Positions 52,577 to 61,835 of a stretch of 64,000 nt of DNA are shown one piece after another (the stretch's first letter is position 1; every line of letters begins with the position of its first letter). The notes under the pieces were generated by a model that did no database searches, had not been told where the DNA came from, and saw nothing but the letters and a program-made list of their open reading frames with translations. The position numbers and the translations under genes are program-made. Location of the stretch: assembly GCF_009728935.1 (NCBI RefSeq), contig NZ_CP034235.1, positions 5,060,001 to 5,124,000 of the forward strand. The letters are read 5' to 3'. Source of the DNA: Paenibacillus psychroresistens (GTDB taxonomy: Bacteria > Bacillota > Bacilli > Paenibacillales > NBRC-103111).

Positions 52577-53506
52577 TTAAGAATTTACCATTGCGCCGAC
52601 AATTTCGGATTGACTCTTCTTGCGCTTCATAAGCTCAGGCAGGGCAATGCCTAACATCGTGATCCCCACACCAAGCCATTGCAGCCAGTTGACGGACTCA
52701 TTCAATACGACGTATGACATAATGACGGCCGCCGGCAGTTCAGCTGCACTCAAAATTGTAGCTAGTCCGCCGCCAATACGCGGTACACCAATGGCATAGA
52801 ACAACGGCGGAATGACGGCACCAAAGAGAGCTAGCAGCAACGCCCAAGGCAAAAGCGCTTCGTGTAAAGATCCATTTATAAGAAAATGCGGTGGAAACAC
52901 CAGCATGACGATAATAAAAGAGCCAGACAGCATAATCGCACTTCGTGTGATCGGAGCGACTTGTTTAGCTGTTTTACCGGTAAACCAAATGAAGAGCGCA
53001 TAAGTAACAGCAGCCAATAAGCCAAGAGTAATACCTATCCAGGAAACTGCTTCCTTGTCCCCGCCTAAATAGCCACTTGCCATAATAATCCCAACAAACA
53101 AGATGATGAGTGATAAAATCTTATCTTTACCAGGACGTTTGCGTTCAACTACTGCTTCCAACAAGATGCCCATCCACGTAAATTGAAACAATAAGATAAT
53201 CGCAAATGAAGCCGAGATATACTGGAGAGCTGTATAAAAAAGCATTCCTGTTATTCCTGTTGTTGTTCCTACAGACATGAGCGAGAGCGCTTGACGCCTT
53301 GTTACTTTAAATGTAAGCGTCACTGCGCGTTGCTTGGCGGACTTCGCAGTCACGAATACTAATATCCACAGCATAATCACACCGAACAGCTGTTGGCTGC
53401 CGACGACCTCGCCGACATTGAAACCAGACTCATAAGCCTTCTTTACAAAAGTAGATAATAAACCAAAGCTGCATGCCCCACCTAAAACAAATAAAATGTA
53501 TTTCAT
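52577..53506 (-). CDS. DMT-superfamily (EamA) transporter
   Basis: A 309-residue membrane protein with ten helices in two EamA repeats (FVLGGACSFGLLSTFVKKAY; AVTYALFIWFTGKTAKQVAP; GLATILSAAELPAAVIMSYV). Members export metabolites or drugs. It follows azoR by 35 bp, suggesting a detoxification operon with the AhpD-like and azoreductase genes. Substrate unknown. Confidence 0.9.
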   Translation of the reverse strand: MKYILFVLGGACSFGLLSTFVKKAYESGFNVGEVVGSQQLFGVIMLWILVFVTAKSAKQRAVTLTFKVTRRQALSLMSVGTTTGITGMLFYTALQYISASFAIILLFQFTWMGILLEAVVERKRPGKDKILSLIILFVGIIMASGYLGGDKEAVSWIGITLGLLAAVTYALFIWFTGKTAKQVAPITRSAIMLSGSFIIVMLVFPPHFLINGSLHEALLPWALLLALFGAVIPPLFYAIGVPRIGGGLATILSAAELPAAVIMSYVVLNESVNWLQWLGVGITMLGIALPELMKRKKSQSEIVGAMVNS

Positions 53507-53541
53507 GATGCCTCTTCTTATTAGAATTTAATTTACTAACT

Positions 53542-54177
53542 TTAGAAGCTTTTGGCTAGTTCGAGTGCTTGTTGGATGGCTTTTTCTTTAATAACAGGTG
53601 CTTGATCTGGTGCAGCTCCCGTGCCCTCAATATAAATAACCTCAATTGAAGGGATACCTATGAATTTCGATACAGCTGTCAAGTATCGGTGACTAAATTC
53701 GAAGCCTGCCGCTGGTCCTTCAGAGAGCACGCTGCCGGAAGCCTGGATATGCAGCAATTTTTTGTCAGTAGCTAAGCCAATAATACCTTCTGGAGTATAT
53801 TTAACTGTTTTTCCGGCTATGCATATGGCATCAATGTAAGCTTTCAATACGGGTGGAAATAAGAAATTCCAAACTGGATTGACGATGACTATTTTATTTG
53901 CAGCCACAAATTGATCAACCAATTCACTCAAACGTGCCACCTTGACCTGAGTACCCGAGCTCAATTGCTCAAAAGAACTGCCGCTTTTTAATTGCCCCCA
54001 CCCACTCAACACTTCAGCGTCAAGTTGTGGAATATCCAATTTATATAGATCTAGATGAATAACTTCATCGTTAGGGTTTGCTTCACGGTAGGCTTGGATA
54101 AACTCGTAGCCTACAGATAAACTATGGGACGCACTCTTCTCAAGTGGATGTGCGGTTACGTATAAAACGGTTGACAT
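53542..54177 (-). CDS. azoR: FMN-dependent NADH-azoreductase / quinone reductase
   Basis: A 211-residue flavodoxin-fold enzyme: VLYVTAHPLEKSASHSLSVG phosphate-binding segment, VNPVWNFLFPPVLKAYIDAI, and HIQASGSVLSEGPAAGFEF. It performs two-electron reduction of quinones and azo compounds with FMN and NADH in the cytoplasm, protecting against thiol stress. AGGGAGAGC precedes ATG. It is the second gene of an operon that starts with the AhpD-like gene 48 bp upstream. Confidence 0.92.
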   Translation of the reverse strand: MSTVLYVTAHPLEKSASHSLSVGYEFIQAYREANPNDEVIHLDLYKLDIPQLDAEVLSGWGQLKSGSSFEQLSSGTQVKVARLSELVDQFVAANKIVIVNPVWNFLFPPVLKAYIDAICIAGKTVKYTPEGIIGLATDKKLLHIQASGSVLSEGPAAGFEFSHRYLTAVSKFIGIPSIEVIYIEGTGAAPDQAPVIKEKAIQQALELAKSF

Positions 54178-54225
54178 GATAGCTCTCCCTTGAGTTGAAT
54201 TTTACTATTTTCAGTAAGCTTCTCT

Positions 54226-54669
54226 TTACTCCTTTTCAGGAAACATCCCCGTGGAGATAGCGATTCGATTCCATGCATTAATCGTATTGATCGCCATAAT
54301 GATTGCCACATATTCTTCTTCATCCACATGAGCCCGAACTCTTTCATACAAATCCTGCGGTACGCCTTGCTCGGAAATACGTGTTACAGCTTCCGTAAGC
54401 TCAAGTACTGCTCTTTCTTTGTCTGAATAAAAAGGAGCTTCGCGCCACGCACTTAGTAAATAAATCCGCTGCTCGGTCTCGCCCATTTTCCGCGAATCCC
54501 GTGTATGCATGTCCAGACAATAAGCACACCCGTTAATTTGTGATGATCTGATTTTAATGAGTTCATATAGGTTAGCATCCAACCCACTTGTCTTGATAAA
54601 CCCTTCCAGCTTCATCATTACTTGCAAAGCACCTGGACTTGCACTTACATGATTTAATCTAACCTTCAT
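54226..54669 (-). CDS. AhpD-like carboxymuconolactone decarboxylase family protein
   Basis: A 147-residue protein with IRSSQINGCAYCLDMHTRDS (CxxC-x3-H) as the redox centre. ATG 54669 is chosen because GGAGGAG lies 6 nt upstream. It is first of a three-gene operon with azoR and a DMT exporter, read from the promoter at 54755-54783 and divergent from the Rrf2 gene. Confidence 0.93.
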   Translation of the reverse strand: MKVRLNHVSASPGALQVMMKLEGFIKTSGLDANLYELIKIRSSQINGCAYCLDMHTRDSRKMGETEQRIYLLSAWREAPFYSDKERAVLELTEAVTRISEQGVPQDLYERVRAHVDEEEYVAIIMAINTINAWNRIAISTGMFPEKE

Positions 54670-54754
54670 AGTAATCTCCTCCGTGAACATTTTTTTTATT
54701 TTGCCTTATGAAGCATAACGTCGACAATGTGTATCGACGATCTAACTTGTCTAT

Positions 54755-54783
54755 AATATAACTCTTTAATTTACGGCTGTCAA
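54755..54783 (-). promoter_or_regulatory. Sigma-A promoter of the AhpD/azoR/DMT operon
   Basis: Minus strand TTGACA (54778-54783), 17 nt, TATATT (54755-54760). Confidence 0.7.
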
Positions 54784-54828
54784 CCAAAAAACATGGGTCA
54801 TTTAGCTGAAAATGCCAAATACCCATAT

Positions 54829-54857
54829 TTGACAAGGATTTTAAATCCACCTAAGAT
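54829..54857 (+). promoter_or_regulatory. Sigma-A promoter of the Rrf2 gene
   Basis: TTGACA (54829-54834), 17 nt, TAAGAT (54852-54857). Just upstream, ATGGGT (54793-54798) and ACCCAT (54821-54826) form an imperfect inverted repeat between the two divergent promoters, a candidate regulator site. Confidence 0.7.
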
Positions 54858-54898
54858 GATTAATAACAATCTTTATATCTGGAAAGCGGGTGTTTTGT

Positions 54899-55402
54899 AT
54901 GCAGTATAGTATTGGCGTTGAATATGGACTGCATTGCTTGGTATATTTAATTGATATTCCTCCTGATGCTACTATTGGAATTAAAGAGCTTTCCGCTTTT
55001 CAAGGTGTTTCGGAGACCTATCTTTCGAAGATTTTTAGTAAATTAACAAAAGCTGGTATCGTAAGCTCTGTCCCTGGTGCAAAAGGAGGCTATAAATTAG
55101 CCAAGTCTCCTGCAGAAATTTCATTTTGGGATGTAGTTGAAGCTGTTGAAGGCTCTACCCCCATTTTTCAATGTAAAAACATCAAAGATAATAGCTATCT
55201 CTGCCGTGATGAAGACTATGCAGCTTGCTCTAGAGCTTCTTCCTGTGAGATTAACATAGTTATGCTTGAAGCCGAAGACAGTATGCGCAATGTTCTGCGT
55301 AACAAGACACTTACTTGGTTGAATGAAAAGCTTGATCGCGTTTTAACCCCTGAATCACGCAAAGAAACTCGTGAATATTTTGCTGATAGCAACAATGCTT
55401 AG
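54899..55402 (+). CDS. Rrf2-family transcriptional regulator with a cysteine cluster
   Basis: A 167-residue regulator with an N-terminal winged helix (VEYGLHCLVYLIDIPPDATI; ELSAFQGVSETYLSKIFSKL) and the Rrf2 wing GAKGGYKLAKSPAEIS. Four cysteines (CKN, LCRDEDYAACSRASSC) lie about residues 94-117, where IscR/NsrR-type proteins bind an iron-sulfur cluster; here they could sense redox state or electrophiles. It is divergent from the AhpD/azoR/DMT operon and is its likely repressor. ATG 54899 is preferred over GTG 54890 because the family normally starts MQYSIGVEYG. Confidence 0.9.
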   Translation: MQYSIGVEYGLHCLVYLIDIPPDATIGIKELSAFQGVSETYLSKIFSKLTKAGIVSSVPGAKGGYKLAKSPAEISFWDVVEAVEGSTPIFQCKNIKDNSYLCRDEDYAACSRASSCEINIVMLEAEDSMRNVLRNKTLTWLNEKLDRVLTPESRKETREYFADSNNA

Positions 55403-55435
55403 ACAAAGATTATTTATATTTTAGGAGGAGGAAAT

Positions 55436-56128
55436 ATGAGTTATAAAATACTTCTATTTGATTTAGATGATACATTGTTAGATTTCGGCGCTAATGAAAC
55501 GGATTCGTTAAACAAATTGTTTCAGCAACAAGGACATACTTTTTCGGATGAGTTATTTGGAATATATAATTCCGTCAACAAACAGCTATGGAGTGAATAT
55601 GAAAATGGAAATATTGGATTAGATGATGTGCTAAACTCAAGATTCTCAGATACTATGTTAAGACTGGGGAAAGTTGTGGATGGCATTGAGTGGGAAAATC
55701 TGTATAGAGAACTTTTGGGCAATGGGAGTCAGCATATGGAAGGAGCTTTAGAAGTGTGTCAGAGCTTATCTGTATCCCATAGACTGTTTGTTATCACTAA
55801 TGGTATAACCCAAACTCAGATAAAACGAATGAAGCTGTCAGGCTTAAATGAATTTTTTGAAGACATTTTTGATTCTCAAAGCATTGGATTTCAAAAGCCT
55901 TCAAAAGAATTTTTCAATTACGTGATGAGTCATATTAAAGATTTTGATAAAAAGGAAGCACTTATTATCGGGGATTCATTAAATACGGATATAAAAGGTG
56001 GCCTTCTATCAGGAATCGATACCTGCTGGATTAACAGAGAGTTACAAAAAAGCTCTGCAGAAATCCAAAGCACATACACGATCAAAAGTTTAGTAGAATT
56101 ATATGACATCTGCACCCCTATACAATGA
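55436..56128 (+). CDS. YjjG-like HAD hydrolase (noncanonical pyrimidine nucleotidase family)
   Basis: A 230-residue HAD phosphatase with intact motif I LLFDLDDTLLDF, motif II VITNGI, motif III Lys in IGFQKPS and motif IV IIGDSLNTDIKGG. The cap is alpha-helical. YjjG-type enzymes dephosphorylate 5'-nucleotides and protect against non-standard pyrimidines; this identity is by resemblance. GGAGGAGG precedes ATG, 34 bp after the Rrf2 stop. Confidence 0.88.
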   Translation: MSYKILLFDLDDTLLDFGANETDSLNKLFQQQGHTFSDELFGIYNSVNKQLWSEYENGNIGLDDVLNSRFSDTMLRLGKVVDGIEWENLYRELLGNGSQHMEGALEVCQSLSVSHRLFVITNGITQTQIKRMKLSGLNEFFEDIFDSQSIGFQKPSKEFFNYVMSHIKDFDKKEALIIGDSLNTDIKGGLLSGIDTCWINRELQKSSAEIQSTYTIKSLVELYDICTPIQ

Positions 56129-56179
56129 GCATAACGGTGATTAAGTTAATTCGTATTTTTTTCATTTAAATAGAATCCC

Positions 56180-57310
56180 TCATTCGCTTTTGATTCTTGC
56201 TGATAGGCTGCCTCTTTTGAAAAAACGGATAATACTTATCCATAAAACCAGCAAGGGGATATACCCATACAGGAAGATCAATCCTGCCATGGACATCAGA
56301 GAGTCCAGCCTGTCGATAGTCGTTGACCCTTTCAAACAAACGATGATTATAAATACAATAATGCTTGTTATCCATAACGCCGGTCTCGCTGTAAAGCCGA
56401 CCGTTTTCCGCAGTATTCGCGTCCCCCCCCATAGTCCGATACAGATTGTAGGCAAAATAATGAGAAACCAGTTAAAAACATATATGTAATCAAACCTTTC
56501 AAAGAAAGGAAATCGAATGATTTTCGATAAGATTAGCGTAGGCCAAATCGTATGCTTCAACTCCTCAACGTTGAAGTAAGCAAAAATCACACAGGCAAAA
56601 AACATATATAAAAGTGTTGTGTGTGCTACCGCAATATGAGCCCATTTCTGAGATTTTTCATTATTCTTAATATATGGATAATAGAGCAGCAAAAATTCAA
56701 CTCCCAGAAATAACGGTAAAGATCGCTGAGCAGATTCGGTATATTCGGCAATGTTATGATTTAAAAGAGGCAGAAAATTATTCCAATGGGCATATTTCAG
56801 TGGGAAATAAAGCGTGACCAGTAACAAGGAAGGGATAATCACGCACCAGAAGCAAATACCGGTTATGACTCTGAAGCCTCCGGAAACGATATAGATGGAT
56901 GTCAACAGAATAATGAGCGTCATTTCCCAGGGAGGTGACAATTGAAAAATCCAGACATGTAAAACTTCTACGTAAGAACGAATTTGCGTCGAAATGAACA
57001 TGAGTGTATACCCGTAGAACCCCAAAGTCAGGACATTTCCGAACCATTTTCCAAACAACTGTTGGTGCAGTGAAATGATATCCCCATGATTTGAATGTTT
57101 TAACACAAAAAAAATCATCCAAATAATCAAATGAATACTTAAACCTGTGATTAATATAGAAACCCATGCCTCCCCTTCGGCTCCGAGGATTATTTTGCTT
57201 GGAAAAGTTAGCATTGCGATTCCCGTTTGGGTTCCATGAAGGAGGAACCACAGATAGAATGAAGATACGGTCAGGTTTTCACCAAGTTGTTTATCCACGA
57301 ATACCTCCAA
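56180..57310 (-). CDS. Spore germination permease, GerAB/GerKB family (second operon)
   Basis: A 376-residue membrane protein with about ten helices, starting LTVSSFYLWFLLHGTQTGIA. It is the B subunit of the second germinant receptor, 6 bp after the C-subunit gene and last in its operon. The C-terminus is short and basic (FFKRGSLSARIKSE). Confidence 0.92.
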   Translation of the reverse strand: MEVFVDKQLGENLTVSSFYLWFLLHGTQTGIAMLTFPSKIILGAEGEAWVSILITGLSIHLIIWMIFFVLKHSNHGDIISLHQQLFGKWFGNVLTLGFYGYTLMFISTQIRSYVEVLHVWIFQLSPPWEMTLIILLTSIYIVSGGFRVITGICFWCVIIPSLLLVTLYFPLKYAHWNNFLPLLNHNIAEYTESAQRSLPLFLGVEFLLLYYPYIKNNEKSQKWAHIAVAHTTLLYMFFACVIFAYFNVEELKHTIWPTLILSKIIRFPFFERFDYIYVFNWFLIILPTICIGLWGGTRILRKTVGFTARPALWITSIIVFIIIVCLKGSTTIDRLDSLMSMAGLIFLYGYIPLLVLWISIIRFFKRGSLSARIKSE

Positions 57311-57316
57311 TGCCCT

Positions 57317-58411
57317 TTATTCCACTATACCGGATTTCATTAAATTAACGTTCACATGAACTTCAAATTTGATATTTGGATATTCGACTTCGTAAAATTC
57401 CTTCTCGTTCCAAACCTTGCTATGTGCTCTAACCAAATCTCCTACTCCCAGAGGGTCTACGTTGTTCTTTACAAATTTATTTAGAAGCGCTAAGAGCTTA
57501 TTTCGCACTTGCTTTTCCAATTGCATAATCAAAAGACGATCATTTCCTGTTTTTCTTAAATTTGCCCATTTCGGATAATCCTTAATCATCCCATTCATTG
57601 TAATGTTGTAGATTACCTTAGGTGCCCGTGCGGATTTTGACAGCGCTTGGGATTTCTTTCCGCCTAGACTGTTGAATACAGCCGTCCCTTCGTTCTGCCC
57701 TAACATGATTGTAAATGGCACATTCCCTCGTAAAAGATGACCTTGAAGCATTTTATACATCGCTACTTCTTCCTGATTAATAATTAATTTCAAACGATCA
57801 TCCTTAAAAATGGCTTGCCCTGTTATGACAATTTTCCCTTTTTGATTTAATTTTAAATAGGGAACCGACGGATCTCTCCCTTCTCCATAATAGTCAAACA
57901 ATAAAGTGTGCAAATTGGATTCGGGGATTGCTCCTGATCGAATATTATGTTCTATCGTATAATTCGGCAGGTTTTCGCTTTTTAAATCCACTAAGCTTTC
58001 CAGCATAGATGAAGCTGCTCCATCAGAAATAGCAACAATCATGTAGTGGCTTATCAGGGGATCTTTGCAAATAGATTCAATAAAGAGAGTTATACCTTCT
58101 TCCGCTAACTGTTTATTAATAATAAGTAACTTCAGCTTGGAGATCGCAACGGGCTGTGAGGATTGATTGTTCATCTCATCCAGCAGCAGCGAGGGCTTCT
58201 TAGCATTGCCCTGCAGGAGAGCTGTTCTCCCTGCATGGTTAAAATCAGAATAAAGACCTGTTTCTTTGAACCCGGCGTCATTCTTGTCCAATCCCAGTAT
58301 CGTAACAATATTAATATGATCTACGATCCTTTCGCTGCTGCAGCTCGTCAGAGCCAGAGCAATCATCAATACACAAGGAATCCAGCGTTTTCGCTTATCG
58401 CTGCTAGTCAT
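57317..58411 (-). CDS. Ger(x)C family spore germination lipoprotein (second operon)
   Basis: A 364-residue lipoprotein: basic start, hydrophobic core and lipobox ALTSC, then Ger(x)C domains (VTILGLDKN; KLKLLIINKQLAEEGITLFI; KYMLQGHLLRGNVPFTIML in the C-terminal half). Its start overlaps the A-subunit stop by 8 bp. Confidence 0.92.
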   Translation of the reverse strand: MTSSDKRKRWIPCVLMIALALTSCSSERIVDHINIVTILGLDKNDAGFKETGLYSDFNHAGRTALLQGNAKKPSLLLDEMNNQSSQPVAISKLKLLIINKQLAEEGITLFIESICKDPLISHYMIVAISDGAASSMLESLVDLKSENLPNYTIEHNIRSGAIPESNLHTLLFDYYGEGRDPSVPYLKLNQKGKIVITGQAIFKDDRLKLIINQEEVAMYKMLQGHLLRGNVPFTIMLGQNEGTAVFNSLGGKKSQALSKSARAPKVIYNITMNGMIKDYPKWANLRKTGNDRLLIMQLEKQVRNKLLALLNKFVKNNVDPLGVGDLVRAHSKVWNEKEFYEVEYPNIKFEVHVNVNLMKSGIVE

Positions 58412-59855
58412 TATTAATATCCTCCTTGTCTGGTTTGTAACGTTTTTGTGAAAGAGGTTTTAGAAACTTATTTCGATTTGCTGTGTAGAGGTAAGATAAC
58501 CGAACTAAGCTATCTGCAAAATGACCGGTTCGAAAAGGGAATATAGGAACCATATAGGGAGTACCTAGCGATTTCAACCTCAATAAATGCCCTAAGAGCA
58601 AAAAGAAGCCAACAGCAATTCCAAAACCACCCCAAAAAGCCGCAAGTAGGATAAAAGGGAATCGCAGGAGACGGATGGTGTTCGCCATATTATAGATGGG
58701 AGTTGTGAAAGAGGAGAGTGCCGACAAGGCAACAATGATTAGTAAAATTGAGCTGGTGAACGCTGCTTGAACCGATGCTTGACCGATTACAATCCCACCT
58801 ACGATTCCTAATGTTTGTCCAATTTTTGCAGGTAATCGAGCGCCTGCTTCCCGTAAAAGCTCAATCGTAATTTCCAAAATGATGACTTCGATTACAGGAG
58901 GAAACGGGACATGAATGCGCGAATTAATGAGTGGTTGAAGCAAACTCTCAGGTATGACTTCAAAATGATAGGTGAGTACCGCAACATAAATGGGAGACGC
59001 AAAGATAGAGAATAACACACTCATAATCCGGATAACACGAAAAAAAGATCCCAATATCCAGGGAAGATAATAATCCTCAGCGGAAATAAAAAAATCCAAC
59101 AGAGTCGATGGTGCTGTAATAGCATAGGGTGAACCATCTGAGATAACAGCCACTTGCCCTGACAAGATGGAAAATATTACACGATCTACTCTTTCCGTAG
59201 TTAATAAAAGTGGGAAAGGCGTGTTAGAATGATCAGTAATAATCTGAGCCAGCTGCGAGCTGTCAAAAACCACATCGAAATCAATAGATTTAAGTCGCTG
59301 CTGCATCGTTTCGATATGCCGGGGATTAGTAGTTCCATCTAAATAGGCAATAACAACCTTCGTGTTGGATAAAGTGCCCAGCGTTATTTCTTCAAGGATT
59401 AATGCAGGAGTGTTAATTTGCTGTCGCAATAAATGAATATTGACCTCAATGTTCTCTACTAAGCCTATTTTTGGTCCAATCACGCTAAATTCATTCTCTG
59501 TGTCATTGTTCTTGCGATGGCCCAAAGCAGCATGATTAATATTAACCACGAGAAAATTCAGGTCATCATCCTCAAACTGAATGATGACATAACCCTTCAT
59601 CAGCTTTTTTACAACTTCCCGGGTATCATCAATTACAGTCACATCATCAAAGGAAATGATCCCTTTTATATCACTCAATTGGTTCAACTGCTCGATATTT
59701 TCTTGTATCCCTGGAATGAGATACCGACTGATTTTCTCCGCGTCTACCAAGGATTGATAATAGCTAATTTGAATATGTTGGCCATGCTCAACTGGAGAAA
59801 ATTGAAGAAAATCAACGGATTTAAGCGCCTGTTGAAAAATATTATTATTGAACAT
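58404..59855 (-). CDS. Spore germination protein GerA family (second operon)
   Basis: A 483-residue A-subunit homologue with a soluble N-terminal region (about 1-230) and the conserved membrane half (RVIRIMSVLFSIFASPIYVA; PFPPVIEVIILEITIELLRE; QASVQAAFTSSILLIIVALS). First gene of the operon. It differs enough from the protein at 48773 that the two receptors probably recognise different germinants. Confidence 0.94.
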   Translation of the reverse strand: MFNNNIFQQALKSVDFLQFSPVEHGQHIQISYYQSLVDAEKISRYLIPGIQENIEQLNQLSDIKGIISFDDVTVIDDTREVVKKLMKGYVIIQFEDDDLNFLVVNINHAALGHRKNNDTENEFSVIGPKIGLVENIEVNIHLLRQQINTPALILEEITLGTLSNTKVVIAYLDGTTNPRHIETMQQRLKSIDFDVVFDSSQLAQIITDHSNTPFPLLLTTERVDRVIFSILSGQVAVISDGSPYAITAPSTLLDFFISAEDYYLPWILGSFFRVIRIMSVLFSIFASPIYVAVLTYHFEVIPESLLQPLINSRIHVPFPPVIEVIILEITIELLREAGARLPAKIGQTLGIVGGIVIGQASVQAAFTSSILLIIVALSALSSFTTPIYNMANTIRLLRFPFILLAAFWGGFGIAVGFFLLLGHLLRLKSLGTPYMVPIFPFRTGHFADSLVRLSYLYTANRNKFLKPLSQKRYKPDKEDINND

Positions 59856-59955
59856 ATCCCGAATTTCCTTCTATATTACTTGATTTTTTAACAGTATTAT
59901 GTCCGGCATGGACAAATCTATGCGCCAAATTAATCAAAGAAGGCATTTGTTGCAT

Positions 59956-59986
59956 AAAAATAGAGCCTAGCTTGGCTAGACTCTAG
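59956..59986 (-). terminator. Terminator after the sensor kinase gene
   Basis: Minus strand TAGAGTCTAG-CCAAG-CTAGGCTCTA hairpin followed by TTTTTATG, about 20 bp past the kinase stop. It separates the kinase from the second ger operon. Confidence 0.72.
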
Positions 59987-60005
59987 AATAGTTTATTGAA
60001 TTGAT

Positions 60006-61835
60006 TTAAGCTTTTTTCTTGAGGTAAAAATAAAAGATCACCCCGTTATGAGTATTAGCCGCCCCATACTCAACTCCATGAAGCTCGAGAATATTCTTCG
60101 CGATTGCCAGACCAAGCCCAGTACCTCCTGCGGAACGCTGACGGGAGGAATCACCCCGATAGAAACGGTCCCATACTTTATCCAGTTGCTCCTGCGGGAT
60201 TCGGGCTCCCTTATTTTCCACACAGACGATCACTTGGTCCACTTCTTCAAGAGCGGTCACGATTATGTTCTGACCGCTAGTCGTATAACGAATTGCATTC
60301 GTAATAAAATTAGTAATGACTTGCTCGATGCGAAGCTGATTGGCAACGACCTGCACAGGTGCCAGCTGAATTTGCAAGACCAGCTTTTTTTCGCTGATCT
60401 CTTCAGTGAACTGTTCACAGATCGATTCGATTAAGCTGTCAATATAAAACTCATCCATCTTCATCCGATACGTGCCCGATTCGTACTTGGCCAGATCAAG
60501 CATATCGACGATCAGCAGGTTCATTTTATCGACTTCTTTATCCATTGCTGCGAAATAGTGATCCTTCTTATGGACAGCCACACCATCCTTCAGTATGGAA
60601 ATGCAGCTCTTCATAACGCTAAGCGGGGTTTTCAGCTCATGCGAAACGTCGGAGATAAATTCCTTGCGGATGTTCTCCAGCTGCTTCTCCTTCTCAATAT
60701 CATCCTGAAGCTTTTTGATATGAGAATGCAATGAATCCGAAAGGGAGATGACATTCCGCGAAAGGTCGCCAATCTCGTCCTTGGATTTAAACGGAATCGC
60801 AGCTGAGAAGTCCAGTCCGGCAAGCTTCTTCGTCATTTGGTTGACTCGCAGCAGCGGCCTTGCGATTGTGATCGAATAATAAAAGGAAGCAAGCAAAACA
60901 AGAACCATTACGAACACTACGATATAAACATAATAATTCTGAACCATTTGTACAGCTTCATCGACAGGCTGCAGCGAGGCCATCGCGAATAGATAAGAAT
61001 TGGCACCGTTGGGATCGCGCATCGGTTGAATGAACAGCTTGTATTTGACGTTTGACTGCTCGTAATCCTGCACTTGAAGAAAACCGCTATTATTTTTCTT
61101 TTCGTTCAATAATAAATCCATCTGAAAAACGTTAATTCTGTCAAGAAGCAGAGGATTTGTTTGGACCAGACTCGATGCATCGTTTAAGGCTTGTAAGCGA
61201 ACCTTGGTAATTTCACCATAGAAATATTCGTAAGGAAGATAAAGCGGCCTCTTATCGGTGATGTTTTTGTCTTGTTTTAGCTTGCGTATGGCCTCTCCTT
61301 CCATTTCATCATAATTCTTTTTCAAGAGTTCATTGTTGAATGTTTTGCCATCCTCATCCGGGGCTCCTGCAATGATTATTGCCGGAAATAATGCCGTCCC
61401 TTTGCGAATACCATAAATCCGAACAGATGTTTTCACGGTGAGGTAATTTTCGGCATCTGCTGCCTCTTCTGCCCCCACGGCATTGTACAGGGGCACTTTA
61501 TAGGGCATAGTTGTATTAGTATTATCGTCCAAGACGTTAACTTCCAAGTAAAAGTCGTTCGCTTGCTTTAAGCTGCCATACTGATCCAGAACCGTCAGCA
61601 ACGAGCTATGATCCCGATAGAAATCTTGCTCTAGCCTCTGAACTGTCTGAACGTCGCCATTGCCGGCTTCGTATTGTGCCTGATAGGTTTCGAGGCTGTC
61701 CTTAATCTCAGCCACTTTTTGCTTCACATAATAATCCTTGAAAAATACCGTTTGGCCGACATAAATAGACGCCAATATGAGCGAGCACAGCACCGTTGTC
61801 AGCAAAAACAGCTTCAATACGATCCGGCTTTTCAT
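60006..61835 (-). CDS. Membrane sensor histidine kinase (HAMP-HisKA-HATPase)
   Basis: A 609-residue kinase: TM1 at about 8-30 (LKLFLLTTVLCSLILASIYV), a long extracytoplasmic domain to about 300, TM2 (VYIVVFVMVLVLLASFYYSI), HAMP, HisKA with FISDVSHELKTPLS and HATPase with N box ITNAIRY and G boxes ENKGARIP and GTGLGLAIAKNI. All catalytic motifs are intact. Its ATG overlaps the response-regulator stop by four bases. Signal unknown; the adjacent HlyD-like adaptor suggests control of export or envelope functions. Confidence 0.92.
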   Translation of the reverse strand: MKSRIVLKLFLLTTVLCSLILASIYVGQTVFFKDYYVKQKVAEIKDSLETYQAQYEAGNGDVQTVQRLEQDFYRDHSSLLTVLDQYGSLKQANDFYLEVNVLDDNTNTTMPYKVPLYNAVGAEEAADAENYLTVKTSVRIYGIRKGTALFPAIIIAGAPDEDGKTFNNELLKKNYDEMEGEAIRKLKQDKNITDKRPLYLPYEYFYGEITKVRLQALNDASSLVQTNPLLLDRINVFQMDLLLNEKKNNSGFLQVQDYEQSNVKYKLFIQPMRDPNGANSYLFAMASLQPVDEAVQMVQNYYVYIVVFVMVLVLLASFYYSITIARPLLRVNQMTKKLAGLDFSAAIPFKSKDEIGDLSRNVISLSDSLHSHIKKLQDDIEKEKQLENIRKEFISDVSHELKTPLSVMKSCISILKDGVAVHKKDHYFAAMDKEVDKMNLLIVDMLDLAKYESGTYRMKMDEFYIDSLIESICEQFTEEISEKKLVLQIQLAPVQVVANQLRIEQVITNFITNAIRYTTSGQNIIVTALEEVDQVIVCVENKGARIPQEQLDKVWDRFYRGDSSRQRSAGGTGLGLAIAKNILELHGVEYGAANTHNGVIFYFYLKKKA

